Origin: Bathymodiolus brooksi thiotrophic gill symbiont
GTDB taxonomy: Bacteria > Pseudomonadota > Gammaproteobacteria > PS1 > Pseudothioglobaceae
NCBI RefSeq assembly: GCF_903642095.1
Contig: NZ_CAHJWD020000544.1
Coordinates: 1 to 15,560 of the forward strand
Length of the DNA: 15,560 nt
Direction: 5' to 3'
The position numbers were made by a program, and so were the translations under genes. The notes beneath the pieces were generated by a model that worked only from the letters and a program-made list of their open reading frames with translations, ran no database searches and was not told the DNA's origin. Below, piece after piece: positions 1 through 9,221 of this stretch. Positions within the stretch are counted from its first letter, which is position 1. Each line of letters begins with the position of its first letter.

Positions 1-1
1 T

Positions 2-709
2 AAAATTACAATAAATAAAAAGTTTCGATTGGATTTTAATGCAAGAGTAATACAACCAGAACATTATAATGTTCAGGCTTGGGGCAATTGGGGTGGTTAT
101 TTTATTGATAATTTTAGAAGGCACAAAGGGTATGGCAAGATTTATATTAAAAATAATCCTCCAGCCTTAAATAATCATACTTTCGTTTCAATTTGTAACG
201 ATAGTAAAAAAATACATAAACTAATAGGTAATTTAAAAATAAATAATAATGTAGACATACTTAATAATTCGTTGAAAAAAATGTTTGATTGTCAAGAATT
301 AGATGTAATTAACGATGAAATTATGTTGAAAGTTCAGGGCAACTTTACAAGGCTATCAAACTTTGGGGATGGCATTCGTCATTTTATTAATATTTTTGTT
401 ATTTTGTTGTCAAACAAGAGTGATACAATTTATTTAGATGAAATAGACAACGGCATTCACTATTCAAAACTTGATGAATTGTGGGAAGTGATTTTACAAA
501 CTTCTAAAGAATTAGATGTTCAGGTATTTGCCACTACTCATTCTAAAGAATGTATTGAGTCCTATGTGAGGGTAGCAAAAAAATTAGAGGATACAGGGGC
601 TGGATTAATTGAATTTGGAAAAAAAGATGACCAAATACAAAGTATTGTGCTTGATTACAACGAAATGATTAGCGAAGTTGATAGTGGCATGGAAGTCCGA
701 GGTTGGTAA
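2..709 (+). CDS. AAA/ABC-type ATPase, C-terminal part (OLD/AriA-like), 5' end outside window
   Basis: The reading frame is open to the left edge (in-frame codons from base 2, no stop), so the TTG at base 29 is probably not the start and the N-terminus with the Walker A loop lies upstream. About 235 residues are visible. Seen: an ABC-signature-like NFGDG (bases 359-373), a Walker B strand TIYLDEID (425-448) with the catalytic Glu after Asp, and a switch-histidine segment ATTHS (His at 539-541). These in this order mark the C-terminal half of the AAA_15/AAA_21 ATPases found in OLD nucleases and PARIS AriA. The family hydrolyses ATP and usually controls a TOPRIM nuclease partner; here such a partner follows directly, with a 1-nt TAATG overlap. 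The DNA is very AT-rich compared with trpA downstream. A role in phage defence is inferred from family and pairing; the exact subfamily is uncertain without the N-terminus. Confidence 0.8.
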   Translation, partial: KITINKKFRLDFNARVIQPEHYNVQAWGNWGGYFIDNFRRHKGYGKIYIKNNPPALNNHTFVSICNDSKKIHKLIGNLKINNNVDILNNSLKKMFDCQELDVINDEIMLKVQGNFTRLSNFGDGIRHFINIFVILLSNKSDTIYLDEIDNGIHYSKLDELWEVILQTSKELDVQVFATTHSKECIESYVRVAKKLEDTGAGLIEFGKKDDQIQSIVLDYNEMISEVDSGMEVRGW

Positions 710-1248
710 TGAGAATTTTTTGTGAAGGGGATGCTGATAAGAGATTTATTGTTGGACTATTACAACATTTAGAAAGCATTGGACAATTAAAGCCTAAGCC
801 AGAATACGGCAAATATATTTTCTCAAAAAATTGCAAAAGTAAATTATTAAAAATAGATAATTACAAAAAAGAAGGCAAGCTTATTGGTACAAAAATTAAA
901 AAAGCATTGTTTATCTTTGATGCGGATTTTGAAAATGATGACAAAACTGGTGGCTTGGAAAATAGTAAAAATGCAATAAAGCAACTTATACGAGATTTAG
1001 ACTGGGATATTGAAACTTATTATTATATTTTTGATAAAAATTTAGATGATTTTATTGTCAAAACCCTTGATGAAAGGCAACAAAAATGTTTTGAAGTATT
1101 TGATAAATGCTTAGATATCCAAGACAAAAATAAGAATAAGAAAATATCAACTTGCATTTATAAAAAGTTATACCCTCAAGCACCTTATGATTTTTCGCAT
1201 CCAAATTTTGACCCTTTAAAACAAAAACTAACCAAATTATTTCAATGA
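709..1248 (+). CDS. DUF3226/TOPRIM-like protein, probable nuclease partner of the upstream ATPase
   Basis: A 179-residue protein. I chose the ATG at 709, which overlaps the ATPase stop in TAATG, rather than the TTG at 703 two codons earlier. Seen: an N-terminal strand plus FCEGDADKRF with the TOPRIM-type Glu6, an FIFDAD strand with Asp71 and Asp73, an NLDDF segment at 111-115, and a C-terminal DFSHPNFDPL block (161-170) typical of DUF3226 proteins. TOPRIM folds use the N-terminal Glu and the later DxD to bind metal for phosphotransfer. DUF3226 and the related DUF4435 (AriB of PARIS) are commonly encoded beside AAA ATPases. The protein looks full length. Its stop is inside the trpA start (ATGA). 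Codons are strongly AT-biased: bases 841-900 hold 11 G/C of 60. Catalytic activity and a defence role are inferred. Confidence 0.75.
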   Translation: MRIFCEGDADKRFIVGLLQHLESIGQLKPKPEYGKYIFSKNCKSKLLKIDNYKKEGKLIGTKIKKALFIFDADFENDDKTGGLENSKNAIKQLIRDLDWDIETYYYIFDKNLDDFIVKTLDERQQKCFEVFDKCLDIQDKNKNKKISTCIYKKLYPQAPYDFSHPNFDPLKQKLTKLFQ

Positions 1249-2045
1249 ATAGAATTACTAAAATATTTAACGCTTTAAAAACCGAAGGGAAAAAGGCATT
1301 TATTCCTTTTATCACTGCGGGCGATAGCGGGCTGGATAACACTTTTGAACTGATGCAGGTTTTGGTTAAAAATGGGGCGGATGTAATTGAACTGGGTGTG
1401 CCATTTTCGGATCCGATGGCAGATGGCCCAGTGATTGCTAAATCGCATGAACGGGCAGTGGCAGATGGGGTGAGTTTGCGTGATGTGTTGGCGTTGGTTA
1501 AAAAATTCCGACAAGGCAACGACACCACGGCGATTGTGCTGATGGGTTATCTTAATCCGATTGAAGTTTTTGGCTATCAGGCGTTTGCCAAAGCGGCACA
1601 AGAAAGTGGCGTGGATGGGGTGCTGGTGGTGGATATGCCACCTGAGGAAGCGTGTGATTTAAAGGCGTGTTTAAATAACTCGGGGGTTGATTTTATTTTC
1701 TTAGTCGCCCCAACTACGACCGATAAACGCTTAAAATCTTTGGCAAATATTGCTTCAGGCTTTGTTTATTTTGTTGCCCTTAAGGGGGTAACAGGTGCGG
1801 GGCATTTGGATGTTGATTTGGTCAGAACGCATCTTTTAAGAATTCGTCAAATGATTGATTTGCCTATTGGTGTTGGCTTTGGCATTAAAGATGCTAAAAG
1901 TGCAAAAGCAGTATCCGAGCATGCTGATGCCGTTATTGTAGGCTCATCACTGGTTGCATTTGTTGAACAATATGCTGATGATAAGGCTAAAATGTTGGCA
2001 AGTGTTGGTGCATTAGCGCATGAAATTTCGAATGCAATTAAATAA
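1245..2045 (+). CDS. trpA: Tryptophan synthase alpha chain
   Basis: Cleaves indole-3-glycerol phosphate to indole and glyceraldehyde-3-phosphate; the indole is channelled to the TrpB subunit in the alpha2-beta2 cytoplasmic complex. The 266 residues match the family's usual length. Seen: the motif VIELGVPFSDPMADGP places the two catalytic acids at Glu49 and Asp60, the same numbers as in enterobacterial TrpA. GVGFGI and VIVGSS late in the TIM barrel fit the substrate-phosphate site. The ATG start overlaps the stop of the DUF3226 gene (ATGA, 1245-1248) and no strong Shine-Dalgarno is obvious just before it, so translation is probably coupled to the upstream gene. trpB, usually directly upstream in this group, is not in that position here. 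accD follows after 12 nt. GC content is clearly higher than in the upstream pair (bases 1441-1500 hold 32 G/C of 60). Confidence 0.97.
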   Translation: MNRITKIFNALKTEGKKAFIPFITAGDSGLDNTFELMQVLVKNGADVIELGVPFSDPMADGPVIAKSHERAVADGVSLRDVLALVKKFRQGNDTTAIVLMGYLNPIEVFGYQAFAKAAQESGVDGVLVVDMPPEEACDLKACLNNSGVDFIFLVAPTTTDKRLKSLANIASGFVYFVALKGVTGAGHLDVDLVRTHLLRIRQMIDLPIGVGFGIKDAKSAKAVSEHADAVIVGSSLVAFVEQYADDKAKMLASVGALAHEISNAIK

Positions 2046-2057
2046 GGAGCAATAACA

Positions 2058-2897
2058 ATGAGTTGGCTAGAAAAAATCCTACCTTCTATCACTAGTGTGG
2101 CGAAGAAAAATATTCCAGAGGGCTTGTGGAGTAAGTGTCCTGAGTGCGAAACCACGATTTATTCGGAAGAATTAAAAGCATTAAATTATGTTTGCTCTAA
2201 GTGCGACTATCATATGCGTATTTCTGCTCGTGTGCGGCTTGACAGTTTTTTAGACGAAGAAGGGCAACAAGAAATTGCACCAAATTTAACTGCAATTGAC
2301 CCTTTGAAATTTAAAGACCAAAAAAAATATAAAGAACGCCTTGTTTTAGCACAAAAAAACACCAATGAAAAAGATGCTTTAGTGGTGAAAAGTGGCACAC
2401 TGCACGGTATGAATGTTGTTGCCGTTGCCTTTGAATTTAAGTTTATGGGTGGCTCTATGGGTTCTGTGGTGGGGGAAAAATTTGTGCGTGCTGCCCAACT
2501 CAGTATGGAAACTGGGGCACCGCTCATCTGCTTTTCGGCATCAGGTGGTGCGCGTATGCAAGAGGGCTTATTCTCGCTAATGCAAATGAGCAAAACTGCG
2601 TTAATATTGAAATTATTGAATGATAAAAAAATCCCCTTTATCTCAATTTTGACCGACCCAACTATGGGGGGCGTGTCTGCCAGTTTTGCTATGCTTGGTG
2701 ATATTCACATTGCCGAACCTAATGCGCTTATCGGCTTTGCTGGCCCTAGAGTGGTGGAGCAGACAGTGCGAGAAGAATTGCCGTCAGGCTTTCAGCGTAG
2801 TGAATTTTTGCTTGAAAAAGGTGCGATTGATATGATTGTCCATCGCCAAGATTTACGCAATAAAGTGCATCAGTTATTGCAAGCATTACATGGATAA
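2058..2897 (+). CDS. accD: Acetyl-CoA carboxylase carboxyltransferase subunit beta
   Basis: Forms the carboxyltransferase with AccA and makes malonyl-CoA from acetyl-CoA and carboxybiotin, the first committed step of fatty acid synthesis, in the cytoplasm. The 279 residues are close to the family norm. Seen: an N-terminal four-cysteine zinc ribbon, Cys27, Cys30, Cys46 and Cys49, spaced as in E. coli; then the crotonase-fold carboxyltransferase domain with [40 protein letters not shown] and [13 protein letters not shown] Shine-Dalgarno AGGAG at about 2045 precedes the ATG. trpA-accD linkage is common in gammaproteobacteria, where folC often follows; here the 3' end overlaps the FKBP gene by 8 nt instead. 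Confidence 0.97.
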   Translation: MSWLEKILPSITSVAKKNIPEGLWSKCPECETTIYSEELKALNYVCSKCDYHMRISARVRLDSFLDEEGQQEIAPNLTAIDPLKFKDQKKYKERLVLAQKNTNEKDALVVKSGTLHGMNVVAVAFEFKFMGGSMGSVVGEKFVRAAQLSMETGAPLICFSASGGARMQEGLFSLMQMSKTALILKLLNDKKIPFISILTDPTMGGVSASFAMLGDIHIAEPNALIGFAGPRVVEQTVREELPSGFQRSEFLLEKGAIDMIVHRQDLRNKVHQLLQALHG

Positions 2898-3312
2898 ATA
2901 TAAGTTATTTTATAAACTCATGCACGCAAATGGCACACTGGTTGATGAATCAGGCGCTGTCCCTTTGGTATTTGAGATTGGCGATGGGCAACTTGACCCT
3001 TGCCTAGAATCTTGCGTTAAAGAAGCTAAAATTGGCAAACTACAAACTTTTTTATTAAGTGCTGATGAGTCTTTTGGTCAGATTTATGACGAAGCCATTC
3101 AAGTGATGAATCGTAGTGAATTTCCTAAAGATATGCACCTTAAAATTGATGTTGCTGTTGAATTTAAAACGCCAACAGGAGACTCGTTTGTAGGCTGTAT
3201 TGACAAAATTGATGGCGATGAGATTACCGTGAATTTTAACCACCCCTTGGCAGGTTGCGATGTTTCGTTTCAAGTAGAAATACTTGAAAAACATGAAAAT
3301 TCTTCTCAATGA
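2890..3312 (+). CDS. fkpB: FKBP-type peptidyl-prolyl cis-trans isomerase, SlpA/FkpB type
   Basis: Cytoplasmic prolyl isomerase and chaperone of the SlyD/SlpA group. I place the start at ATG 2890 ([10 protein letters not shown]), which overlaps the last codons of accD by 8 nt; the frame stays open 18 codons further upstream to 2836, but that would lie deep inside accD. The resulting 140 residues are near the length of E. coli SlpA (about 149). Seen: an N-terminal FKBP half ending in [14 protein letters not shown], a chaperone insert-in-flap region, and the diagnostic NFNHPLAGC segment near residues 117-125. The last codon and stop overlap the ispH start (ATGA), and fkpB directly before ispH is the usual gammaproteobacterial arrangement. 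Subfamily assignment is firm; clients are unknown. Confidence 0.92.
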   Translation: MDKYKLFYKLMHANGTLVDESGAVPLVFEIGDGQLDPCLESCVKEAKIGKLQTFLLSADESFGQIYDEAIQVMNRSEFPKDMHLKIDVAVEFKTPTGDSFVGCIDKIDGDEITVNFNHPLAGCDVSFQVEILEKHENSSQ

Positions 3313-4232
3313 AAGTCTTACTTGCCAATCCACGAGGCTTTTGTGCAGGAGTAGAGCGTGCTATTGAAATCGTTGAGCGTGCGTTAGCGCTTCATGGTGC
3401 GCCTATTTATGTGCGTCACGAAGTAGTGCATAACAAATTTGTAGTGGACAGCCTGAAAGCCAAAGGTGCGATTTTTGTTGAAGAAATTAATGAAGTGCCG
3501 ACAGGCAAAGTGGTCATTTTTAGTGCACACGGTGTATCAAAAGCAGTGCGTCAACAAGCTGACGAATTGGGTGCAATTATTTATGATGCCACTTGTCCGC
3601 TGGTAACCAAAGTCCATAAAGAAGTGGTGCACAAACAAAAACAAAATCATCAGGTTGTCTTGATTGGACACGAAGGCCATCCTGAAGTAGAAGGCACGCT
3701 TGGGCAATCGGCTCAAGGTGCAAGGATTGAGTTGATTGAAACCATTGCAGATGTAGATAAGTTGAATTTAGACAGCAAGCACCTTTCTTATACAACGCAA
3801 ACCACCTTATCTATTGATGATACTCAGCAAATTGTTAATGCGTTAAAGCGTAAATTTCCTGAGATTGAATCCCCACAAAAAGATGATATTTGTTATGCCA
3901 CACAGAATCGACAAGATGCTGTAAAAACACTTATGCAAGATTCTGATGTGTTACTGGTGCTAGGTTCTAGCAACTCTTCCAATTCAAATCGCCTTAGAGA
4001 AATTGCCGAAAAAATGCAAAAAAATGCCTATCTCATCGATGGCGCAAAAGAGATTCAAGCAAACTGGCTAGAAGGAGTAGGCACGGTAGGGGTAACCGCT
4101 GGTGCATCAGCCCCTGAAATTTTGGTGCAAGAAGTGGTTGATTATTTACGCAACCACAATGCAACTGAAATTATAGAAATCAGTGGCGCAAAAGAAAATG
4201 TGCGATTTCCAATACCTAAGCCGTTAAGATAG
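3309..4232 (+). CDS. ispH: 4-hydroxy-3-methylbut-2-enyl diphosphate reductase
   Basis: Last enzyme of the MEP isoprenoid pathway: reduces HMBPP to isopentenyl and dimethylallyl diphosphate with an iron-sulfur cluster. The 307 residues match the family. Seen: cluster cysteines at Cys12 ([12 protein letters not shown]), Cys96 ([11 protein letters not shown]) and Cys195 ([11 protein letters not shown]); substrate residues His41 (VRHEVVHNK), His74 (SAHGVS), His124 and catalytic Glu126 (GHPEVEG); a TQTTLS motif near 163-168; and a [11 protein letters not shown] diphosphate-binding segment. His41, Cys96 and Glu126 carry the same numbers as in the E. coli enzyme. Start overlaps fkpB by 4 nt; the kinase gene follows after 9 nt. 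Confidence 0.98.
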   Translation: MKVLLANPRGFCAGVERAIEIVERALALHGAPIYVRHEVVHNKFVVDSLKAKGAIFVEEINEVPTGKVVIFSAHGVSKAVRQQADELGAIIYDATCPLVTKVHKEVVHKQKQNHQVVLIGHEGHPEVEGTLGQSAQGARIELIETIADVDKLNLDSKHLSYTTQTTLSIDDTQQIVNALKRKFPEIESPQKDDICYATQNRQDAVKTLMQDSDVLLVLGSSNSSNSNRLREIAEKMQKNAYLIDGAKEIQANWLEGVGTVGVTAGASAPEILVQEVVDYLRNHNATEIIEISGAKENVRFPIPKPLR

Positions 4233-4241
4233 GAGAAAAAA

Positions 4242-5183
4242 ATGTTAAAAACAGCGTTAATTTGTGGTTCGTATGCCTTTGATTCCATTATGGTTTTCCA
4301 CGATCAATTTAAAAATCACATTCTGCCAGATAAGGTGCATATACTCAATGTCTCTTTTCTCGTGCCAACCCTACGCAAAGAATTTGGCGGTTGTGGTGGT
4401 AATATTGCCTACAATCTCCATTTATTGGGCGTTAATTCAGTGCCAATGGCAACAGTGGGCGAGGATTTTACCCCCTATATGAACTGGATGGAATCTCAGC
4501 ACATGAACACTACACATATCAAAGTAATTAAAGGCACTTACACAGGTCAAGCCTTTATTACTACCGATATGGACGATAACCAAATTACCGCTTTCCACCC
4601 AGGTGCAATGAGCGAATCTCATCAAAATAAAGTTATTGATGCCAATGCTGTTGATATTGGCATTGTCTCACCCGATGGACGCGATGGTATGATTGCACAT
4701 GCGAAACAGTTTGCAGATAGTAACATCCCTTTTATTTTTGACCCCGGTCAAGGGATGCCAATGTTTTCAGGTGCAGAATTAATCACTTTTATCGAACAAG
4801 CCACTTATATTGCTGTCAATGACTACGAATCCCAAATGCTGCAGGATAAAACCAATCTCAGTTTGTCAGAAATTGCTTCAATGGTCAAAGCACTCGTTAT
4901 TACCAAAGGTGCTAAAGGCAGTGAAATTCACATTAATAGTGAAATCATCAATATCGACCCCGCCACACCCAGCGCTACACAAGACCCAACTGGCTGCGGT
5001 GATGCTTACCGTGCAGGCCTATTATATGGCTTAATGAATAATTTAGATTGGAAAACTACGGGGCAACTTGCAGGGTTGCTAGGTGCAATTAAAATCGCCC
5101 ATCTTGGCACGCAAAACCATCAATTTGATTTGGCTGAAATAGAGCGTTTGTATCAACAGAATTATGCTGAACCTTTGTTTTGA
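4242..5183 (+). CDS. PfkB-family carbohydrate/nucleoside kinase (adenosine kinase-like)
   Basis: A ribokinase-superfamily enzyme that phosphorylates a sugar or nucleoside with ATP; cytoplasmic. 313 residues. Seen: first PfkB signature GGCGGN (49-54), the NDYE motif (193-196), the TKGAKG nucleotide-site loop (221-226) and the second signature DPTGCGD (248-254) with the catalytic base Asp254. The lid region TGQAFITTDMDDNQITAFHPGAM resembles adenosine-kinase-like members annotated in many gammaproteobacteria, but the substrate cannot be read from sequence alone. A Shine-Dalgarno AGGAG overlaps the ispH stop codon just before the ATG, so this is the last gene of the plus-strand run; an AT-rich hairpin follows. 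Confidence 0.9.
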   Translation: MLKTALICGSYAFDSIMVFHDQFKNHILPDKVHILNVSFLVPTLRKEFGGCGGNIAYNLHLLGVNSVPMATVGEDFTPYMNWMESQHMNTTHIKVIKGTYTGQAFITTDMDDNQITAFHPGAMSESHQNKVIDANAVDIGIVSPDGRDGMIAHAKQFADSNIPFIFDPGQGMPMFSGAELITFIEQATYIAVNDYESQMLQDKTNLSLSEIASMVKALVITKGAKGSEIHINSEIINIDPATPSATQDPTGCGDAYRAGLLYGLMNNLDWKTTGQLAGLLGAIKIAHLGTQNHQFDLAEIERLYQQNYAEPLF

Positions 5184-5236
5184 GTTATGACAGTTATTGG
5201 TATTAAAAATAGATAAAGAAACAACAGGTTTTTATT

Positions 5237-5266
5237 AAAAAATCATGTGAATGTATCTGATTTTTT
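5237..5266 (+). terminator. AT-rich hairpin with T-tract after the kinase gene
   Basis: A perfect 9-bp inverted repeat (AAAAAATCA at 5237-5245, TGATTTTTT at 5258-5266) encloses a 12-nt loop about 54 nt past the kinase stop. The right arm ends in six T. It sits where transcription of the seven-gene run should stop. Only one or two pairs involve G/C, so it may be a weak intrinsic terminator. Confidence 0.4.
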
Positions 5267-5311
5267 CTAATACAGCGTATAAAGGCAATAGTGTCAGTTA
5301 AGGAAAAAAAT

Positions 5312-5368
5312 ATGCATGAAGAGCCTTATATGGATAGGCGAACGCCAGAAGATTGTATTGAAAATTAA
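5312..5368 (+). CDS. Possible 18-residue mini-ORF
   Basis: ATG at 5312 encodes MHEEPYMDRRTPEDCIEN before TAA. An AAGGA box at about 5300-5304 lies 7-8 nt before the ATG, a good ribosome-binding spacing and better than that of the exported-protein gene downstream. The peptide is charged, with one Cys, no signal peptide and no family I recognise. It could be a real small gene, the head of a decayed gene, or chance. Confidence 0.22.
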   Translation: MHEEPYMDRRTPEDCIEN

Positions 5369-5442
5369 TGTAAAACAATCGGTATTATTTGTGATAATTG
5401 GAGGCAAGTAAAATTCAATTATTCTTATTGAAATTCTAAAAC

Positions 5443-5451
5443 TGGTATTAT
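5443..5451 (+). promoter_or_regulatory. Candidate extended -10 promoter for the exported-protein gene
   Basis: TGGTATTAT holds an extended -10 TG plus TATTAT (5 of 6 match to TATAAT). The implied start of transcription near 5458 is about 25 nt before the ATG at 5484. No convincing -35 at normal spacing; TTGAAA at 5428 is too close. Confidence 0.3.
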
Positions 5452-5483
5452 TCTTTTAACTTACAACTTAAATTATATTAAAA

Positions 5484-5888
5484 ATGAAAAAACACATCGT
5501 AACAATACTTTTTTTGTCGTCATTAGCAACCTCTGCCAATGCAGTAACAGGATGTGGACTCTTATATTTTTTTTTACCCCCTGCTTACAGAGCAGATTTA
5601 ATGACCTGTTCTCATGGTGGGATAGAAAGGGAGGAGGGCTATTTTGTGATGTCAGAAGAAGACTCATACGGCCCTGATTGTATTTTCAAGGTCTTTCCTT
5701 TTAATAATCCAGAAAAATTCACCGTCCTCAGAATGCAACAAAATTATTGTGCTTTAGAAGCAGGCGCTATTCATGTAGAGCAAATAACTGCCACACCACC
5801 CTCATTAAAGGCTCAATACACAACACACGAAGGTGCTTATTTCACAGGGTTTTCAGGAGATGTTACCTTTAAGGGTTTCAATGAATAG
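5484..5888 (+). CDS. Small exported protein of unknown function, four cysteines
   Basis: 134 residues, no family recognised. Seen: a classic N-terminal signal, with two Lys, a hydrophobic core (IVTILFLSSLAT) and a signal peptidase I site after ANA (18-20). A lipobox-like VTGC (21-24) also fits, so a lipoprotein is possible. The mature part holds four Cys (24, 42, 66, 89), enough for two disulfides in the periplasm, and a Phe/Pro-rich stretch FFLPP right after Cys24. No transmembrane segment beyond the signal. There is no clear Shine-Dalgarno before the ATG. A run of nine T (5567-5575) inside the signal-proximal coding part could slip during replication. It stands alone between a kinase operon and a decayed region. 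Exported and probably real, based on the signal peptide; function unknown. Confidence 0.6.
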   Translation: MKKHIVTILFLSSLATSANAVTGCGLLYFFLPPAYRADLMTCSHGGIEREEGYFVMSEEDSYGPDCIFKVFPFNNPEKFTVLRMQQNYCALEAGAIHVEQITATPPSLKAQYTTHEGAYFTGFSGDVTFKGFNE

Positions 5889-6506
5889 GATTTTTTTAAT
5901 CACACAAGATTTTATTTTATGAACAATGACTGACTTATGAGTTAAGTCATCATAACAGTGCAAACTACTGCATAGCGTAAAAACACTAAGCAGCTACTTT
6001 AAACAAACCTTCTTTTAACAAATTCCTAGCTGTTCTATTCGTGGACTTTTTGTATACAAGGGGGTTAGTGTTAATTAAAATCCATCTGCCATAAATCATT
6101 AAAATTAAGGCGTTTGAATTTTATAAAATATTACTCTTGTTCTTGATTGCCAAGAGTGCAAACTCTATTCTTGTTGTCATTTTATTGCCTTACTTTCCAA
6201 TTCATAAAATATCTTGATTAAAATAAAGTGTTTTATGATGTTTTTGTTAGTGGACTCGCTATATTCATTTTATTTTTGAAAATAGTATTAACGATGAGTG
6301 TAAATACTAGCACCATTTGTAATAAAGACAGGCAATTGTTTTTGTTATTTTTAGCAGTATTTTGATTTTAATTCAATGACCTTGTCAATAAGTAAAACAA
6401 TCTTATCAAAGAAAAAAGCAATTACGATAATAATAAGACACAGTAAAGAAAACACCTTGCTGGTCAAGATTTAAACATACTCACTAATTTATATAAGGCC
6501 AAAGAA
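5889..6506. other. 618-nt gene-poor region with decayed mobile-element traces
   Basis: No intact gene seen. It holds the minus-strand transposase-like relic listed separately; a 7-bp inverted repeat TGACTTA/TAAGTCA at 5931-5949 without a T-tract; another 7-bp repeat ACTCTTG/CAAGAGT at 6133-6157; and a 32-codon lysine-rich ORF at 6376-6474 without a recognisable family. Directly downstream of atpC I see only a 4-bp hairpin near 6457-6469 followed on the minus strand by a T-rich stretch, so the operon's terminator is not clear. Confidence 0.6.
5986..6180 (-). pseudogene. Shattered transposase relic, probably IS481-like
   Basis: Read on the minus strand. From 6180 an ATG opens MTTRIEFALLAIKNKSNI, which resembles the first residues of IS481-type transposases, then hits a stop at 6121-6123. 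In another frame (6121 to 6071) a segment KRLNFNDLWQMDF follows; NDLWQMDF is the motif around the first catalytic Asp of IS481/IS3-type DDE transposases, normally about 100 residues further on. Back in the first frame, codons run open from 6120 to a TAG at 5986-5988 (ending TARNLLKEGLFKVAA), a tail I cannot place. Together this suggests internal deletion and frameshifts. The DDE motif is the strongest part; the family assignment is from memory of the motif. Confidence 0.45.
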
Positions 6507-6923
6507 CTAGATCTTCTTACTACGCATTTTAGCAATCATTTGCAACTGTGCCATTGACTCAGCAAGAGCTGCTTGTGTTGCTGAAATATCTTGCCCACCT
6601 TCGGCGTTTGTCATTGCTTCTTCTGCGCGTTGTTTGGCTTCTAGGGCTTTAGATTCATCTAAATCATTGGCTCTGATTGCAGTATCGGAAAAAATGGTTA
6701 CTGTATCGGGTTGCACTTCAACAACACCGCCAGACACATAAATAGATTGAATGCCGCTTTCTGTTTCAATACGGACTTCGCCGGGTTTTAAAACTGATAA
6801 GAGTGCCATGTGCTTTGGATAAATACCTAATTCACCTGTTGATGCAGGTGCAAATACGCACTTTGCCTCACCTGAATAGAGTGATTCAGTGGCGCTCACG
6901 ATATCGACATACATACTTGACAT
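6507..6923 (-). CDS. atpC: F1Fo ATP synthase subunit epsilon
   Basis: Part of the central rotor stalk of F1, coupling to the c-ring and inhibiting ATP hydrolysis. 138 residues, the usual length. Seen: an N-terminal beta-sandwich with the conserved GELGIYPKHMALLSVLKPGEVRI (about residues 30-52, quoted as family hallmark), VSGGVVEVQPDTVTIFSD, and a C-terminal helical hairpin rich in Ala, Glu and Gln. The start abuts the atpD stop with no gap (TAAATG). A second Met at residue 4 is an alternative start. Last gene of the operon. Confidence 0.96.
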   Translation of the reverse strand: MSSMYVDIVSATESLYSGEAKCVFAPASTGELGIYPKHMALLSVLKPGEVRIETESGIQSIYVSGGVVEVQPDTVTIFSDTAIRANDLDESKALEAKQRAEEAMTNAEGGQDISATQAALAESMAQLQMIAKMRSKKI

Positions 6924-9208
<2,285 letters not shown>

Positions 9209-9221
9209 TATCTACTCTACT

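Noticed and set aside
1058..1528. Minus-strand ORF of 156 codons across the DUF3226/trpA junction
   Set aside because: It overlaps two well-supported plus-strand genes, has no recognisable domain, and its composition follows the antisense of trpA.
5931..5949. TGACTTA/TAAGTCA hairpin as a terminator
   Set aside because: No T-tract on either side and only two G/C pairs; possibly a chance palindrome.
6376..6474. 32-codon Lys/Ile-rich ORF downstream of atpC
   Set aside because: No family, no good ribosome-binding site, and the composition is what AT-rich spacer gives by chance.
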